A stretch of 64,000 nt of DNA from Arthrobacter sp. Bz4 (GCF_003075455.1 NZ_QDAE01000012.1:1-64000), one strand, 5' to 3'; shown: positions 25,786 through 34,644, counted from the stretch's first letter. Translations and numbers: made by a program. The notes: generated from the letters alone by a model not told the origin.

Positions 25786-26076
25786 TCACTGGGTCAGCAG
25801 CCTCCGCAGGCGCGCCTCATCGATCTTCCAGAAATCTCGCTGTACCCCGTCGATAAGCAGGACAGGGATTTCCTCGGCGAACCGCTCCAACAGGTCGGGT
25901 GCATCAACTGTCGACAATTCGTGCCAGGGCACTCCCAGCTCTTCGCAGACCGCAGCAACCACCGCCCGCGCAGCAGCGCACAGGTGGCAATCGGGCTTCG
26001 TCAACAGCTCGACGACGGGGCTCACCGCACCGTCTGTCGGCATTTCCGGCCGGGGAGGAGAAACCATGTCATCCAA
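25786..26076 (-). CDS. Glutaredoxin-like protein (DUF836)
   Basis: A 96-residue thioredoxin-fold protein with the redox motif TKPDCHLCAAAR and the cis-Pro segment EEIPVLLIDG. A function in thiol exchange is likely; the partner is unknown. It lies upstream of rex in the same orientation. Another ATG three codons in (26067) is possible. Confidence 0.8.
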   Translation of the reverse strand: MDDMVSPPRPEMPTDGAVSPVVELLTKPDCHLCAAARAVVAAVCEELGVPWHELSTVDAPDLLERFAEEIPVLLIDGVQRDFWKIDEARLRRLLTQ

Positions 26077-26146
26077 GCTACCGCCTCATCCGGTGCGGCT
26101 CGGTATCGGGCCGCACGCCGCGACGCAATTGATTTAGACTCACACT

Positions 26147-26971
26147 ATGTCCGCTGCCAGTACCGGGCCCCTGCGTACCGTTCCAGGGGTAGCCGCCACC
26201 CTTCCCGGCCCGGGAGGGGACGCCGCCTTTTTCGACGTCGACAACACGATGATGCGGGGCGCGAGTCTGTTCCATGTGGCCCGGAAAATGTATCAGCGGA
26301 AAGCGTTCACCCTGAGGTTCGCCAGCGGCTTGGCCTGGAAACAGCTCCGGTTCGTGATGCGCGGCGAAAATATGACCGACATCAACTCTGTACGCGACGC
26401 GGCTCTGGCCTTCGCGATCGGGATCGCGCACGAGGACGTCAAAGCGCTCGGCGAGGAAGTCTACGACGAGATGATCGCGTCCAAGATTTGGCCCGGCGCT
26501 CGCGCTTTGGCCGAGCAACACCTGAAATCGGGTCGCCGGGTATGGCTGGTCACCGGCACTCCCGTGGAAGTGGCGAGCGTGATCGCCAACCGTCTCGGAC
26601 TCACCGGCGCACTCGGCACTGTTGGCGAGGTCGCTGACGGTCTGTATACCGGGAAGCTGGTGGGCGAGTTCCTGCATGGTCCTGCAAAAGCCGTTGCAGT
26701 GCGTGCTCTCGCCGAGAAAGAGGGACTGAACCTGCAACGGTGCTGGGGTTACAGCGACTCCTACAACGACATTCCCCTCCTGACTATCGTGGGGCATCCG
26801 GTGGCGATCAACCCGGACCGCAAGCTCCGGCATCATGCACGGGACAACAACTGGCCGATCTACGATTTCCGCAGCGGCCGCCGGGCCGCGACCCTTGGAC
26901 TCAAAGCAGCCACCGGGGCGGGCGCCGTGTACGGGCTCTGGCGTGGCTTCACCCGGATGCGCGGGAACTGA
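26147..26971 (+). CDS. HAD-IB family phosphatase (SerB-like)
   Basis: 274 residues with HAD motif I in FFDVDNTMMRG, motif II in WLVTGTP and motif III/IV in GYSDSYNDIPLL. Gly-Ala-rich residues and ALWRGF-like sequence end the protein. It matches the HAD-IB subfamily that includes Rv3661 of M. tuberculosis; the substrate is unknown. The ATG lies 6 nt behind TAGACT (26135-26140), so it is probably leaderless. Confidence 0.85.
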   Translation: MSAASTGPLRTVPGVAATLPGPGGDAAFFDVDNTMMRGASLFHVARKMYQRKAFTLRFASGLAWKQLRFVMRGENMTDINSVRDAALAFAIGIAHEDVKALGEEVYDEMIASKIWPGARALAEQHLKSGRRVWLVTGTPVEVASVIANRLGLTGALGTVGEVADGLYTGKLVGEFLHGPAKAVAVRALAEKEGLNLQRCWGYSDSYNDIPLLTIVGHPVAINPDRKLRHHARDNNWPIYDFRSGRRAATLGLKAATGAGAVYGLWRGFTRMRGN

Positions 26972-26988
26972 TCAGACCCCGTTAACGA

Positions 26989-27022
26989 CGTTGGGCCCGC
27001 CACAGAGGTGGCAGGCCCAACG
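26989..27022. terminator. Hairpin between convergent HAD and bS22 genes
   Basis: CGTTGGGCC (26989-26997) pairs with GGCCCAACG, and GCCAC pairs with GTGGC, around AGAG, with one mismatch. T-rich sequence follows on the plus strand. It can serve the HAD gene and, from the other side, bS22. Confidence 0.8.
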
Positions 27023-27034
27023 ATGAAACTGTCT

Positions 27035-27133
27035 TTACTTTTTGTTGCGACGCTGGTGACGAGTCTTGCGAAGCAGCTTGCGGTGCTTCTTCTTGGCCAT
27101 ACGCTTGCGGCGCTTCTTAATTACTGAACCCAT
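27035..27133 (-). CDS. Small ribosomal subunit protein bS22
   Basis: Only 32 residues, almost all basic: it begins MGSVIKKRRKRMAKKKHRKL and ends in RRNKK. This nearly matches the actinobacterial bS22 (AURKAIP1/COX24-type) protein seen in mycobacterial 30S subunits. The ATG at 27133 has GAGG 6 nt upstream. A longer frame upstream lacks similarity and is not used. Confidence 0.9.
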   Translation of the reverse strand: MGSVIKKRRKRMAKKKHRKLLRKTRHQRRNKK

Positions 27134-27322
27134 AAAGTCCTCACAAACTGATCTTCGGTTTCCGATACACGGCCCGGGTGGGCACGACGATCGGATGCTG
27201 ACAATAACGCAACTACCTACGCGGATCGGCCTTCTCGCCCTAAGGCGCACAGCCGATAGCGCGTAAAACGCTCCTTAACAGGGTACCGCTAATTAGCCGC
27301 GGCCCCGACCGGCCCCGTTGGG

Positions 27323-27535
27323 CTATCCGGTTTCGGGCTGACCCTCCACCGCCGCACCCCGAACGAACTGTTCAACAGCCGATTCTGGGACCCGGTAGGA
27401 ACGGCCAAAGCGCACAGCCGGCATCTCGCCTGCGTGAACCAGGCGGTACACGGTCATCTTGGAAACTCTCATCATGTCGGCCACTTCGGCGACGGTCAGA
27501 AATTTGACGTCTGAGAAATTGCTCGCGTCTACCAT
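27323..27535 (-). CDS. BldC-like MerR-type DNA-binding protein
   Basis: 70 residues comprising one winged helix: FLTVAEVADMMRVSKMTVYRL followed by HAGEMPAVRFGRSYRVPESAVEQFV. It matches BldC of Streptomyces, a developmental regulator, and the wider excisionase-like helix-turn-helix group. The ATG at 27535 has AAGGAG 9 nt upstream. The 183-bp space upstream (27536-27718) shows nothing else. Confidence 0.88.
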   Translation of the reverse strand: MVDASNFSDVKFLTVAEVADMMRVSKMTVYRLVHAGEMPAVRFGRSYRVPESAVEQFVRGAAVEGQPETG

Positions 27536-27718
27536 CCCACATTGCTCCTTACACTGAGGTCTGCACCCCCAACGTGTGCAATCTGAGACTAACCACTTGG
27601 CAGTCACACGGCGTGCCGCCTTGCAATTCGAAGGTTTACCGCTGCCTCATACTGTAGTGGCTGCTGTGGCTAAAGTGAAAGTGCTGCCGGGCTATCATCC
27701 TGGCGCACCACCAACCGG

Positions 27719-28180
27719 TTAGTCGCGGCGTCGACGCAGCTTCGGCAACTGCGCGAAGAGGTCGGCTGCCCGCTGGCCCGCACGACCGACTGTCCGGCCG
27801 AAGGCCTGCTGCCCGGCAGGGTCGATGGCTGGATCGGCCGCTGGATCAACGGCTGCTGCGAGGACTCCCGAGTGGCGAGGCGAAACGACCGCCAGTTCAG
27901 GGGCTATCGATGGCTGGGCCGGAAGGTCAAACGATCCGAGCCACAACTCTATTTCGCGCAGCGGAGCCGGGTTCAAGGAGTAGAAGCGGCGCTGCCCCTG
28001 CGCACGCATTGAGACCAGGCCCGCTTCACGCAGGACTTTCAGGTGCTTTGATACCGTGGGCTGGCTGACCTCGAGCTCGACCACCAGCTCACCGACCGCT
28101 TTGTCTCCGGCGCGTAACGACCCGAGAATCTCGCGGCGGGTACCTTCAGCCACGACTGCGAACACATCCTCGATTACCAT
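27719..28180 (-). CDS. ArsR-family regulator
   Basis: 153 residues. A winged helix fills residues 1-80 (FAVVAEGTRREILGSLRAG, VSQPTVSKHLKVLREAGLV, RRFYSLNP). A Pro/Ala-rich tail without similarity follows (VDPAADPAIDPAGQQ). No metal-binding Cys motif is visible, so the signal is unknown. The ATG lies 6 nt after TAGGGT (28192-28187), probably leaderless. Confidence 0.8.
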   Translation of the reverse strand: MVIEDVFAVVAEGTRREILGSLRAGDKAVGELVVELEVSQPTVSKHLKVLREAGLVSMRAQGQRRFYSLNPAPLREIELWLGSFDLPAQPSIAPELAVVSPRHSGVLAAAVDPAADPAIDPAGQQAFGRTVGRAGQRAADLFAQLPKLRRRRD

Positions 28181-28213
28181 TCCATTACCCTAACGACATA
28201 TACGCAATCGGTG

Positions 28214-29413
28214 CTAGTCGAACCATGGATCAAGTCCGTGGAGCGGGAAAACCGCCTTACGGGTGGCCATCACGGTGCGGTCAAGGTCATCGTTCGGGTC
28301 GTAGCCAACTTCCCAGGACCGCCACCAGGTGTCGGCGCCGTCACCCATTAACAGCGGCGCCTCGGCACCGTAGTGCTCAAGCACATAGGAACGCCACGAT
28401 TCCGGGACCGCGGTCTTGGGCCCTATCGGCGCCCCGGCAGCAACGGCAATCAGAGTGGACCATGCCCGGGGGACGACACTGGTGACGTTGTATCCGCCTC
28501 CCCCCGTGGCAATCCACCGTCCCTCACAGATGCGGGACGCGAGGTCACGGATGCTGACTGCCATCTCGCGCTGCGCATCGATACTGATCCTGAGATTGGT
28601 CAGCGGGTCGTCCACATGGCTGTCACAACCGTGCTGGCTCAGAATGACCTCCGGCTGGAAAGCTTCGGCGAGTGGCGGGACCACCGAGTGGAAGGCCCGG
28701 AGCAGGCCACCATCCCCGGCAAGAGTCGGAAGCGCTACGTTCACCGCATAGCCCTCCGCCCCTACGCCGCCCGTTTCATTGGCGAACCCGGTCCCGGGGA
28801 ATAGGCTCATCCCCGTTTCGTGAAGGGAGATAGTCATGACACGTGCGTCATCGTAGAAAATGTTCTGCGTGCCGTCCCCATGGTGGGCGTCAACGTCGAT
28901 ATACAGGACCCGCTGCGTGCCAGCGTCGAGCAGGCGTTGGATCGCCGCGGCGGCGTCGTTGTAGATGCAGAATCCACTGGCCATCGACCGGCTCGCGTGG
29001 TGCATGCCGCCGCCGAAATTCACCGCATGCACTGTCCGCCCGGACAACACAGCGTCGGCGGCAGCCAGCGACCCACCGACCAAACGCGCGCTCGCATCGT
29101 GCATTCCCGGGAACGCCGGGTTGTCTGCCGTTCCCAGACCCAGTGCCTGATCGGCCTGATCCGGATTGGTATCAGCAGTCCGCACAGCGGTGATGTAGTG
29201 GGAACTGTGAACGGTTCCCAACTCCCCGTCGGTCGCCACGAATGGTTCAGCGACCGTCACCCCATCCCGGTCGAACAAACCCAGGTCCGACGCGAGGCGC
29301 GCCGTAAGGGCCAGCCGCTGTGGGTTCATCGGATGCGTGGGACCGAAGTTGTACGCCAGCATGGATTCGTCCCAGACAACACTGGTGGGGAACGACGCGG
29401 ATTCGCTACTCAT
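28214..29413 (-). CDS. acuC: AcuC-type histone deacetylase family protein
   Basis: 399 residues of the arginase/deacetylase fold. Zinc-site and catalytic signatures are FGGGMHHASRSMASGFCIYND, YIDVDAHHGDGTQNIF and HGCDSHVDDP; the late GGGGYNV loop is also present. AcuC deacetylates acetyl-CoA synthetase in Bacillus, and an acs gene lies in this window at 53671. The start is the ATG at 29413, or the GTG one codon earlier. Confidence 0.88.
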   Translation of the reverse strand: MSSESASFPTSVVWDESMLAYNFGPTHPMNPQRLALTARLASDLGLFDRDGVTVAEPFVATDGELGTVHSSHYITAVRTADTNPDQADQALGLGTADNPAFPGMHDASARLVGGSLAAADAVLSGRTVHAVNFGGGMHHASRSMASGFCIYNDAAAAIQRLLDAGTQRVLYIDVDAHHGDGTQNIFYDDARVMTISLHETGMSLFPGTGFANETGGVGAEGYAVNVALPTLAGDGGLLRAFHSVVPPLAEAFQPEVILSQHGCDSHVDDPLTNLRISIDAQREMAVSIRDLASRICEGRWIATGGGGYNVTSVVPRAWSTLIAVAAGAPIGPKTAVPESWRSYVLEHYGAEAPLLMGDGADTWWRSWEVGYDPNDDLDRTVMATRKAVFPLHGLDPWFD

Positions 29414-29542
29414 CACTCACAGGCTACGTGATTTAGTGGGCGCTTGGACACGCTGGCCCGATGAAAGTGGTTTACTACTCGGAGGGCATTTGGAGCGATC
29501 CATCCGAAGTCGAGACCGCGGAACCGGGGCAAAGCGAGCGCA

Positions 29543-30955
29543 ATGGCAAGATCACAGCCATCCTGGCTGCAGGAAGAGCAGAGCGTATACCTGAGGGTGC
29601 TGGCTCGCATCCGGGATTTCATCGATGGAGTGGCCAACAGCTCCCCCGCTCGCGTCGCCCTGATCATCTTTTTTAGCGTCATCCTCATCTTCACCGTGCT
29701 CCTCAGCTTGCCGGTCGCTTCCAGCGACGGCGTCGCCGCTCCGCTGCACGATGCCTTGTTCACCGCGGTTTCGGCGGTTTGCGTGGTCGGTCTGACAGTG
29801 GTTTCAACCGCCGCCTATTGGTCCTTCTTCGGGCAACTGGTGATCCTGATCGCCATCTTCGTCGGCGGCCTGGGCACCCTCACTCTCGCATCGCTGCTCG
29901 CGCTGATGGTGAGCAAGCGGCTCGGTGTGCGTGGGAAGCTGCTAGCCCAGTCCGCGCTGAACAACGCCTCCCGCCTCGGCGAGGTGGGAACATTGCTGCG
30001 CATCGTGATCACCACATCGGTGGTCGTGGAGATTGTGCTCGCCCTGATGCTGATCCCCCGATTCATGGTGCTTGGAGAACCGTTCTGGCTCGCCGTATGG
30101 CATGGGGTGTTCTATTCGATTTCCGCTTTCAACAACGCAGGGTTCACGCCGCACTCGGATGGCCTGGTCCCCTACGAGACCGATCTTTTCATTCTGATAC
30201 CCATCATGATCGGCGTGTTTCTGGGCAGCCTCGGCTTCCCCGTCATCCTGGTCCTCATCCAGTACCGTCTCAGGGTCCGTAAATGGAGCCTGCACACCAA
30301 GCTGACCGTCAACGTCTCGCTGATCCTGCTGGTAGCCGGGGCAATTGCCTGGGGCGCAATGGAATGGTCCAACAGCCGGACCATCGGCGGATTCAGCAAC
30401 AGCGACAAGGTGATCCATGCCCTGTTCGCCTCGGTGATGACCAGATCGGGCGGGTTCAACCTGGTGGACCAGGCCGAAATGGGGTCGGCCACCATGTTGC
30501 TGACCGATGCACTCATGTTTGCCGGTGGCGGGTCCGCTTCCACCGCTGGCGGCATCAAGGTCACGACGATCGCCGTCATGTTCCTCGCCATCGTGGCCGA
30601 GGCACGCGGCAACTCGGATGTGAAGGCCTACGGGCGTAAGATTCCCGAAGGCGTCATGCGGGTGGCCATCTCAGTGATCTTTATGGGCGCGACCCTGGTC
30701 CTCGTTGCCACGGGGGTTCTGCTGTGGATGACCGAGGAGGACCTTAACCGGGTGCTGTTCGAAGTGATTTCAGCGTTCGCCACCTGCGGGCTCAGCACCA
30801 ACCTCAGTGCTGAATTGCCGCCGGAAGGAAAATACGTCCTGTCCGCACTGATGTTTGCCGGCCGCATGGGAACCATCACCCTGGCATCTGCACTGGCCCT
30901 CCGGCAGCGCAGCACCTTGTACCACTACCCTGAAGAGAGGCCGATCATTGGCTGA
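29543..30955 (+). CDS. ktrB: Potassium transporter membrane subunit KtrB/TrkH
   Basis: A 470-residue membrane protein of the SKT superfamily with four pore repeats; selectivity-filter Gly segments are VCVVGLTV, FNNAGFTP, TRSGGFNL and ATCGLSTN. It takes up potassium under gating by the RCK subunit encoded next. The end overlaps the ktrA start. The ATG at 29543 has only a weak GCGAG site upstream. The 129 bp before it also hold an in-frame-less ATG at 29461 that I do not count. Confidence 0.92.
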   Translation: MARSQPSWLQEEQSVYLRVLARIRDFIDGVANSSPARVALIIFFSVILIFTVLLSLPVASSDGVAAPLHDALFTAVSAVCVVGLTVVSTAAYWSFFGQLVILIAIFVGGLGTLTLASLLALMVSKRLGVRGKLLAQSALNNASRLGEVGTLLRIVITTSVVVEIVLALMLIPRFMVLGEPFWLAVWHGVFYSISAFNNAGFTPHSDGLVPYETDLFILIPIMIGVFLGSLGFPVILVLIQYRLRVRKWSLHTKLTVNVSLILLVAGAIAWGAMEWSNSRTIGGFSNSDKVIHALFASVMTRSGGFNLVDQAEMGSATMLLTDALMFAGGGSASTAGGIKVTTIAVMFLAIVAEARGNSDVKAYGRKIPEGVMRVAISVIFMGATLVLVATGVLLWMTEEDLNRVLFEVISAFATCGLSTNLSAELPPEGKYVLSALMFAGRMGTITLASALALRQRSTLYHYPEERPIIG

Positions 30956-31616
30956 GAGACCAGCACATAACGCACCGGTACTGGTGATCGGCTTGGGCCG
31001 CTTCGGTTCAGCGACGGCCGACCAGCTGGTCAAGCAAGGCCGTGAGGTTCTGGCGATCGAACGCGACACCCAGCTTGTCCAGAAGTGGTCGGGGGTGCTC
31101 ACCCACGTCGTTGAGGCGGACGCCACCAATATCGATGCCCTCCGCCAGCTCGGCGCGCAGGAGTTCAGCGCCGCCGTCGTCGGCGTTGGCACCTCGATCG
31201 AATCAAGCGTGCTGATCACCGCCAACCTCGTGGACCTCGGTATCGACCATCTGTGGGTCAAGGCGATCACCCCGGCGCACGGCAAGATCCTCAAACGCAT
31301 TGGCGCTAACCACGTCATCTACCCCGAGGCCGACGCCGGTGTGCGTGCAGCTCACCTGGTCGGCGGGCGGATGCTCGACTTCATCGAGTTCGACGACGGT
31401 TTCGCGATCGTCAAGATGTACCCGCCGAAGGAAACCCAGGGTTTCACGTTGGGCGAATCGGCGGTGCGGTCCAAGTACGGCGTCACCGTTGTCGGCGTGA
31501 AGTCGCCAGGAGAGGACTTCACCTACGCCCGGCCAGACACCAAGGTGAGCAGCCGGGACATGTTGATCGTTTCGGGCCACGTTGACCTGCTGGAACGGTT
31601 CGCTGCCCGCCCTTAG
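30948..31616 (+). CDS. ktrA: Potassium uptake regulatory subunit KtrA/TrkA
   Basis: A 222-residue cytosolic RCK protein. The N-terminal Rossmann domain (VLVIGLGRFGSATADQL, with the acidic residue in AIERD) binds nucleotide. The C-terminal RCK_C domain starts near residue 140. It gates KtrB. The start is a TTG at 30948, 8 bp inside ktrB, with GAGAGG 7 nt upstream; no ATG or GTG fits this N-terminus. Overlap implies coupled translation. Confidence 0.9.
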   Translation: MAERPAHNAPVLVIGLGRFGSATADQLVKQGREVLAIERDTQLVQKWSGVLTHVVEADATNIDALRQLGAQEFSAAVVGVGTSIESSVLITANLVDLGIDHLWVKAITPAHGKILKRIGANHVIYPEADAGVRAAHLVGGRMLDFIEFDDGFAIVKMYPPKETQGFTLGESAVRSKYGVTVVGVKSPGEDFTYARPDTKVSSRDMLIVSGHVDLLERFAARP

Positions 31617-31634
31617 GCCCGGGGCGTGGGCCTG

Positions 31635-32479
31635 CTAGGAGTCCAACTCCTCGGTGATGGCCTGGGCACGGTTGCTGGCGGCCCGGGCTCCGGCGGCAAT
31701 GATGACCGGCAGATCCAACCGGTCGAATGTCGCGATGGCCTGCTCGGTGGTGCCGTTGGGGCTGGTGACGGCTCGCCGCAGGGCGGTGGGGTCCGCATCC
31801 TGCTCCGCGAGCATGTACCCGGCGCCGGCCACCGTTTCTGTGGCCAGGATTTTCGCCAGCCCTGGGTCAAGCCCCAGTTCCACACCCGCGGCGGCCATAG
31901 CCTCCGCCAGATAAAACACATAGGCCGGGCCCGAGCCGCTGACGGCTGACAACGCATCCACCTGGTCCTCAGGGATATCGACGACGGTACCCGCGGAGCC
32001 GAGAATGTCCCGCGCCTGCGTCATGAGTGAGGCGTCCGCGTGGGTACCGGCCGAGATGGAGAGCACTCCCCTGCCCAGCCGGGATGGGGTGTTGGGCATC
32101 GAACGGATCACCGGCTGACCCTCGGGAAGCGCAGCTCGAGCATCGCCAGGGAAATGGCTGCCGCAACGCTGATGACCGTCGTCGTCGGCCGCAGCGCTGG
32201 ACCGATTTCCCGGGCCAGGGCGATCGTTCCGACCGGCTTGACCCCCATGATGACGACGTCGGCCCCCGCGGCTGCAGTGCGGTTGGCGTCAGGGTCCTCA
32301 GCGGTCGCCAACACGGTAATGCCGTGCACGCGGCGCAGTTCGGCCGCACGTTCGGCACTCCTGACGGTCGCCGTCACCCGCTCCGGTGACACGCCACCGG
32401 CGAGCAGACCGCCGAGGATCGCCTCGTTCATAGAGCCACAGCCGAGGAAGGAAATCGTTGGTTCAGTCACGTTGGTCAT
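31635..32479 (-). pseudogene. proC: Pyrroline-5-carboxylate reductase, one-base frameshift
   Basis: The first part (from ATG 32479, AGGA 8 nt upstream) has the NADPH fold ISFLGCGSMNEAILGGL and runs to VISVAAAISLAMLELRFP. The second part starts IRSMPNTPSRLGRGV and contains the proline-binding SGSGPAYVFYLAEAM. Adding one base at 32124-32126, a GGG run on the plus strand, joins them as FPEGQPVIRSMPN, the normal ProC sequence. All other features are intact. It would make the last step of proline synthesis; the break is probably a base-calling error. Confidence 0.88.
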
Positions 32480-32552
32480 GTTTCCATCCTGCCACGGACA
32501 AATTCCCAGCGTTATCCCAGCTAACGGCGCCACTTTTTCGGCGAAATATCAG

Positions 32553-32685
32553 TACACTCGTTATTACCTCATAAAGGTGCGAGAGATGACGACCGGACTT
32601 CCTTGGTCTGGTCTTCAGGTGCCGGTGAGCGACACAGGTTAGCCCCCCACTTTCCTGGACAGCTCACCGGCACCGTCCTTTAAGC
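32553..32685 (+). ncRNA. Structured RNA element A, unrecognised family
   Basis: A promoter-like TACACT (32553-32558) lies 7 nt before a 5' hairpin ACCT/AGGT (32566-32578). A single-stranded GCGAGAGATGA follows, then a second hairpin GACCGGAC/GTCTGGTC (32591-32613) with the loop TTCCTTG, and a 13-bp stem 32618-32630/32662-32674. Inside that stem a CAGG/CCTG hairpin carries six Cs in its loop (32643-32648). T-rich sequence follows. Element B at 32778 repeats this layout with compensatory changes. No plus-strand gene follows for 7.7 kb, so a free small RNA is more likely than a leader. I do not recognise the family. Confidence 0.6.
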
Positions 32686-32765
32686 TCTCCCGCACCCTGG
32701 GCCGGATCCGCCGTCCACACACCCGGCTACCAGCATCCTCCCGGCTAACTCACAACTAGCGGGCC

Positions 32766-32897
32766 TAATGTTGGTAACACCTCCTAGAGGTGCGAGTGAT
32801 GAACCGTCAGGTTTCCTTGGCCTGACCCAGGTGCCGTCGAGCGAAAGCAAGTGTTTCCCCCAACCACTTGTCCCGCTCGTCGGCACCTTTCGCTTTT
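32766..32897 (+). ncRNA. Structured RNA element B, paralogue of element A
   Basis: A TAATGT box (32766-32771) lies 7 nt before the 5' hairpin ACCTC/GAGGT (32779-32791). GCGAGTGATGA, then a hairpin GTCAGG/CCTGAC (32806-32826) with the loop TTTCCTTGG, follow. A 14-nt stem 32830-32843/32874-32887 encloses a CAAGTG/CACTTG hairpin with five Cs in the loop (32857-32861). TTTCGCTTTT ends it like a terminator. Stems differ from element A while keeping pairing; the first 24 nt differ at only three positions. It is antisense to the last 30 codons of the gene at 32807-33646. Confidence 0.6.
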
Positions 32898-33646
32898 CTC
32901 GTGCTTACTTCGACCGCCACAACCCCGGTGAAACCTGAATTGACCAGAAACTCCAGCGATTCCGCGCAGCGTTGAGTCCCCTGGCCGGGCAACAAATGTT
33001 CGTCTCTACCGTTGGTGGTGCCGTCGGTCAGATGGACGTGCGACAGCCGGTCGCCGAGTGTCCGCATTTCCTCCAACGAGTCCATCCCGGCTATTGCGGC
33101 GTGCGAGAAGTCCCAGGTGATCGCCTCATAGGATTGCGGCACCGGATTCCAGTGCGGCAGATACGCCTTCGCTTCACGCCCACGGACCCGCCACGGGTAC
33201 ATGTTTTCCACGGCAACGGTGACCCCGTACTCAGCAGTGATGCGCTGCACCCCCTCGGCGAAGTTCTCCGCGTAGCCACTCTGCCAGCGGAAGGGCGGGT
33301 GCACCACGACGGTCCCAGCACCCACCTCGGCCGCCATCGCCGCTGACATTTCCACCTTCGTCCATGCCTTGCCCCACACCTGCTGGGTCAGCAGCAGGGT
33401 TGGTGCGTGAATGGCGACGATCGGCTGGTCATACTGCCGGCTGAGTGCGCTGAGCTTGTCGGGGTTCTGGCTCACATGGTTGTTGGTGACCATCACCTCA
33501 ACCCCGTCGTAGCCGAGGCTGCGGGACACCGCGAAAGCCTCATGGACGGCCAGTGGGTAGACTGACGCGCTGGACAGCGCCACGCGCACCCCCTGGGCCC
33601 CCTCCGGCGCGGTCCCCTCGTTCACAGCGCCGCTCATCCTGCCCAT
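32807..33646 (-). CDS. TIM-barrel sugar phosphate isomerase/AP endonuclease 2 family protein
   Basis: 279 residues of the AP_endonuc_2/xylose isomerase-like fold. Metal-site segments are GAGTVVVHPP, VAVENMYPW and ITWDFSHAAIAG, with HVHLTDG and EHLLPGQG towards the end. The reaction cannot be named from sequence alone. It overlaps the upstream phosphatase gene by 13 nt (or 4 nt if the ATG at 33637 is used). Its 3' end is antisense to RNA element B. Confidence 0.8.
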   Translation of the reverse strand: MGRMSGAVNEGTAPEGAQGVRVALSSASVYPLAVHEAFAVSRSLGYDGVEVMVTNNHVSQNPDKLSALSRQYDQPIVAIHAPTLLLTQQVWGKAWTKVEMSAAMAAEVGAGTVVVHPPFRWQSGYAENFAEGVQRITAEYGVTVAVENMYPWRVRGREAKAYLPHWNPVPQSYEAITWDFSHAAIAGMDSLEEMRTLGDRLSHVHLTDGTTNGRDEHLLPGQGTQRCAESLEFLVNSGFTGVVAVEVSTRKAKGADERDKWLGETLAFARRHLGQAKET

Positions 33647-34644
33647 GGCTCGTCCCGCAGGGCGGAACTCAGTTGGACGTGCCCGACGCCGACGGCGGGC
33701 ATCGGTTCCTGCGCCTCGAACATCAAGGTGTCGAACCGGCGCAGCAGCAGACCCTCACGCAGGGCCCACGGGCAGATCTTGACGCTGTTGACCTTGAACA
33801 CCTCCAGGGCTGCCTCGGCCACCAGGGCACCCGCGAGGACCTGCGGCGCCCGGGTCTCCGAGACGCCGTCGAGGTTCACCCGGTCCTTTACCGACATGGC
33901 CGCCAATCGCTTGGTCCATAGGGACAGGTCTTCCAGCCGGAGTTCGCGCTGGACGAACGGTCCGGCCGCTGAGGGGGCGGCTCCGGCCAGACGGGCAAGT
34001 GATCTGAACGTCTTCGATGTGCCTGCCACCAGTTGCGGTTCTCCGAGGGACTTGAATTCGGCCGCGGCGTCCTTCATGGTTGCGCGGATGTAGCGGCGGA
34101 GGTTCTTCACGCTCTTGGCTGTCGGGGGGTCATCGTTGAGCCAGTCGCGGGTGAGCCGGCCAGCTCCCAGGGGCACGGAAATCGCCACCTCGGGCAGTTC
34201 GTCCTCGCCCATCGCCATCTCGAATGAGCCGCCGCCGATGTCCAGGTTGAGGATGGACCCGGGGCTCCAGCCATACCAGCGGCGAACCGCCTGAAAGGTC
34301 ATTGCCGCTTCCTGATCGCCGGAGAGTTCCTGGAGTACCACAGCGGTTTCCGCTTTGACCCGCTGCAGCAGGGCCTCACCGTTTGCCGACTCGCGGATTG
34401 CTGAGGTGCAGAACGCGAGGAAGTCCTCAGCACCATGCCGGCTCGCGAACTTTCGTGCATCCTTGACGAAATTGATCAACTCACGCTGACCGCGATCGCT
34501 AATGGCGCCTTCGCTGTCGAGGTGAGCGACAAGCTGGAGCGGCCGCTTGTGGGACGCAAAAGGCACCGGGCGTGCCCCGGCGTGGGCATCCACCAGGAGC
34601 AGATGCACAGTATTTGATCCGATATCCAAGACGCCTAGACGCAT
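33634..34644 (-). CDS. Exopolyphosphatase/guanosine pentaphosphatase (Ppx/GppA) family
   Basis: 336 residues of the ASKHA ATPase fold with LGVLDIGSNTVHLLLVDA at the start, the central ILNLDIGGGSFEMAMG and the helical C-terminal part. Actinobacterial members hydrolyse polyphosphate or pppGpp; which one is not decided here. The ATG at 34644 lies 6 nt after AATAAT, so a leaderless start is possible. It is coupled to the following TIM-barrel gene. Confidence 0.87.
   Translation of the reverse strand: MRLGVLDIGSNTVHLLLVDAHAGARPVPFASHKRPLQLVAHLDSEGAISDRGQRELINFVKDARKFASRHGAEDFLAFCTSAIRESANGEALLQRVKAETAVVLQELSGDQEAAMTFQAVRRWYGWSPGSILNLDIGGGSFEMAMGEDELPEVAISVPLGAGRLTRDWLNDDPPTAKSVKNLRRYIRATMKDAAAEFKSLGEPQLVAGTSKTFRSLARLAGAAPSAAGPFVQRELRLEDLSLWTKRLAAMSVKDRVNLDGVSETRAPQVLAGALVAEAALEVFKVNSVKICPWALREGLLLRRFDTLMFEAQEPMPAVGVGHVQLSSALRDEPWAG

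Noticed and set aside
29461-29676. 71-codon frame starting upstream of ktrB
   Set aside because: Most of it overlaps ktrB in another frame and has no similarity or ribosome site.
32588-32644. Leader peptides starting at the ATG of each RNA element (18 and 8 codons)
   Set aside because: The two frames share no peptide sequence, end at different places and lack good ribosome sites; the RNA fold explains the conservation better.
32553-32897. Assignment of the RNA pair to 6C RNA or to a known riboswitch class
   Set aside because: Only the C-rich inner loop recalls 6C RNA; the conserved 5' part and TTCCTTGG loop do not match any class I can recall, and no plus-strand gene follows.
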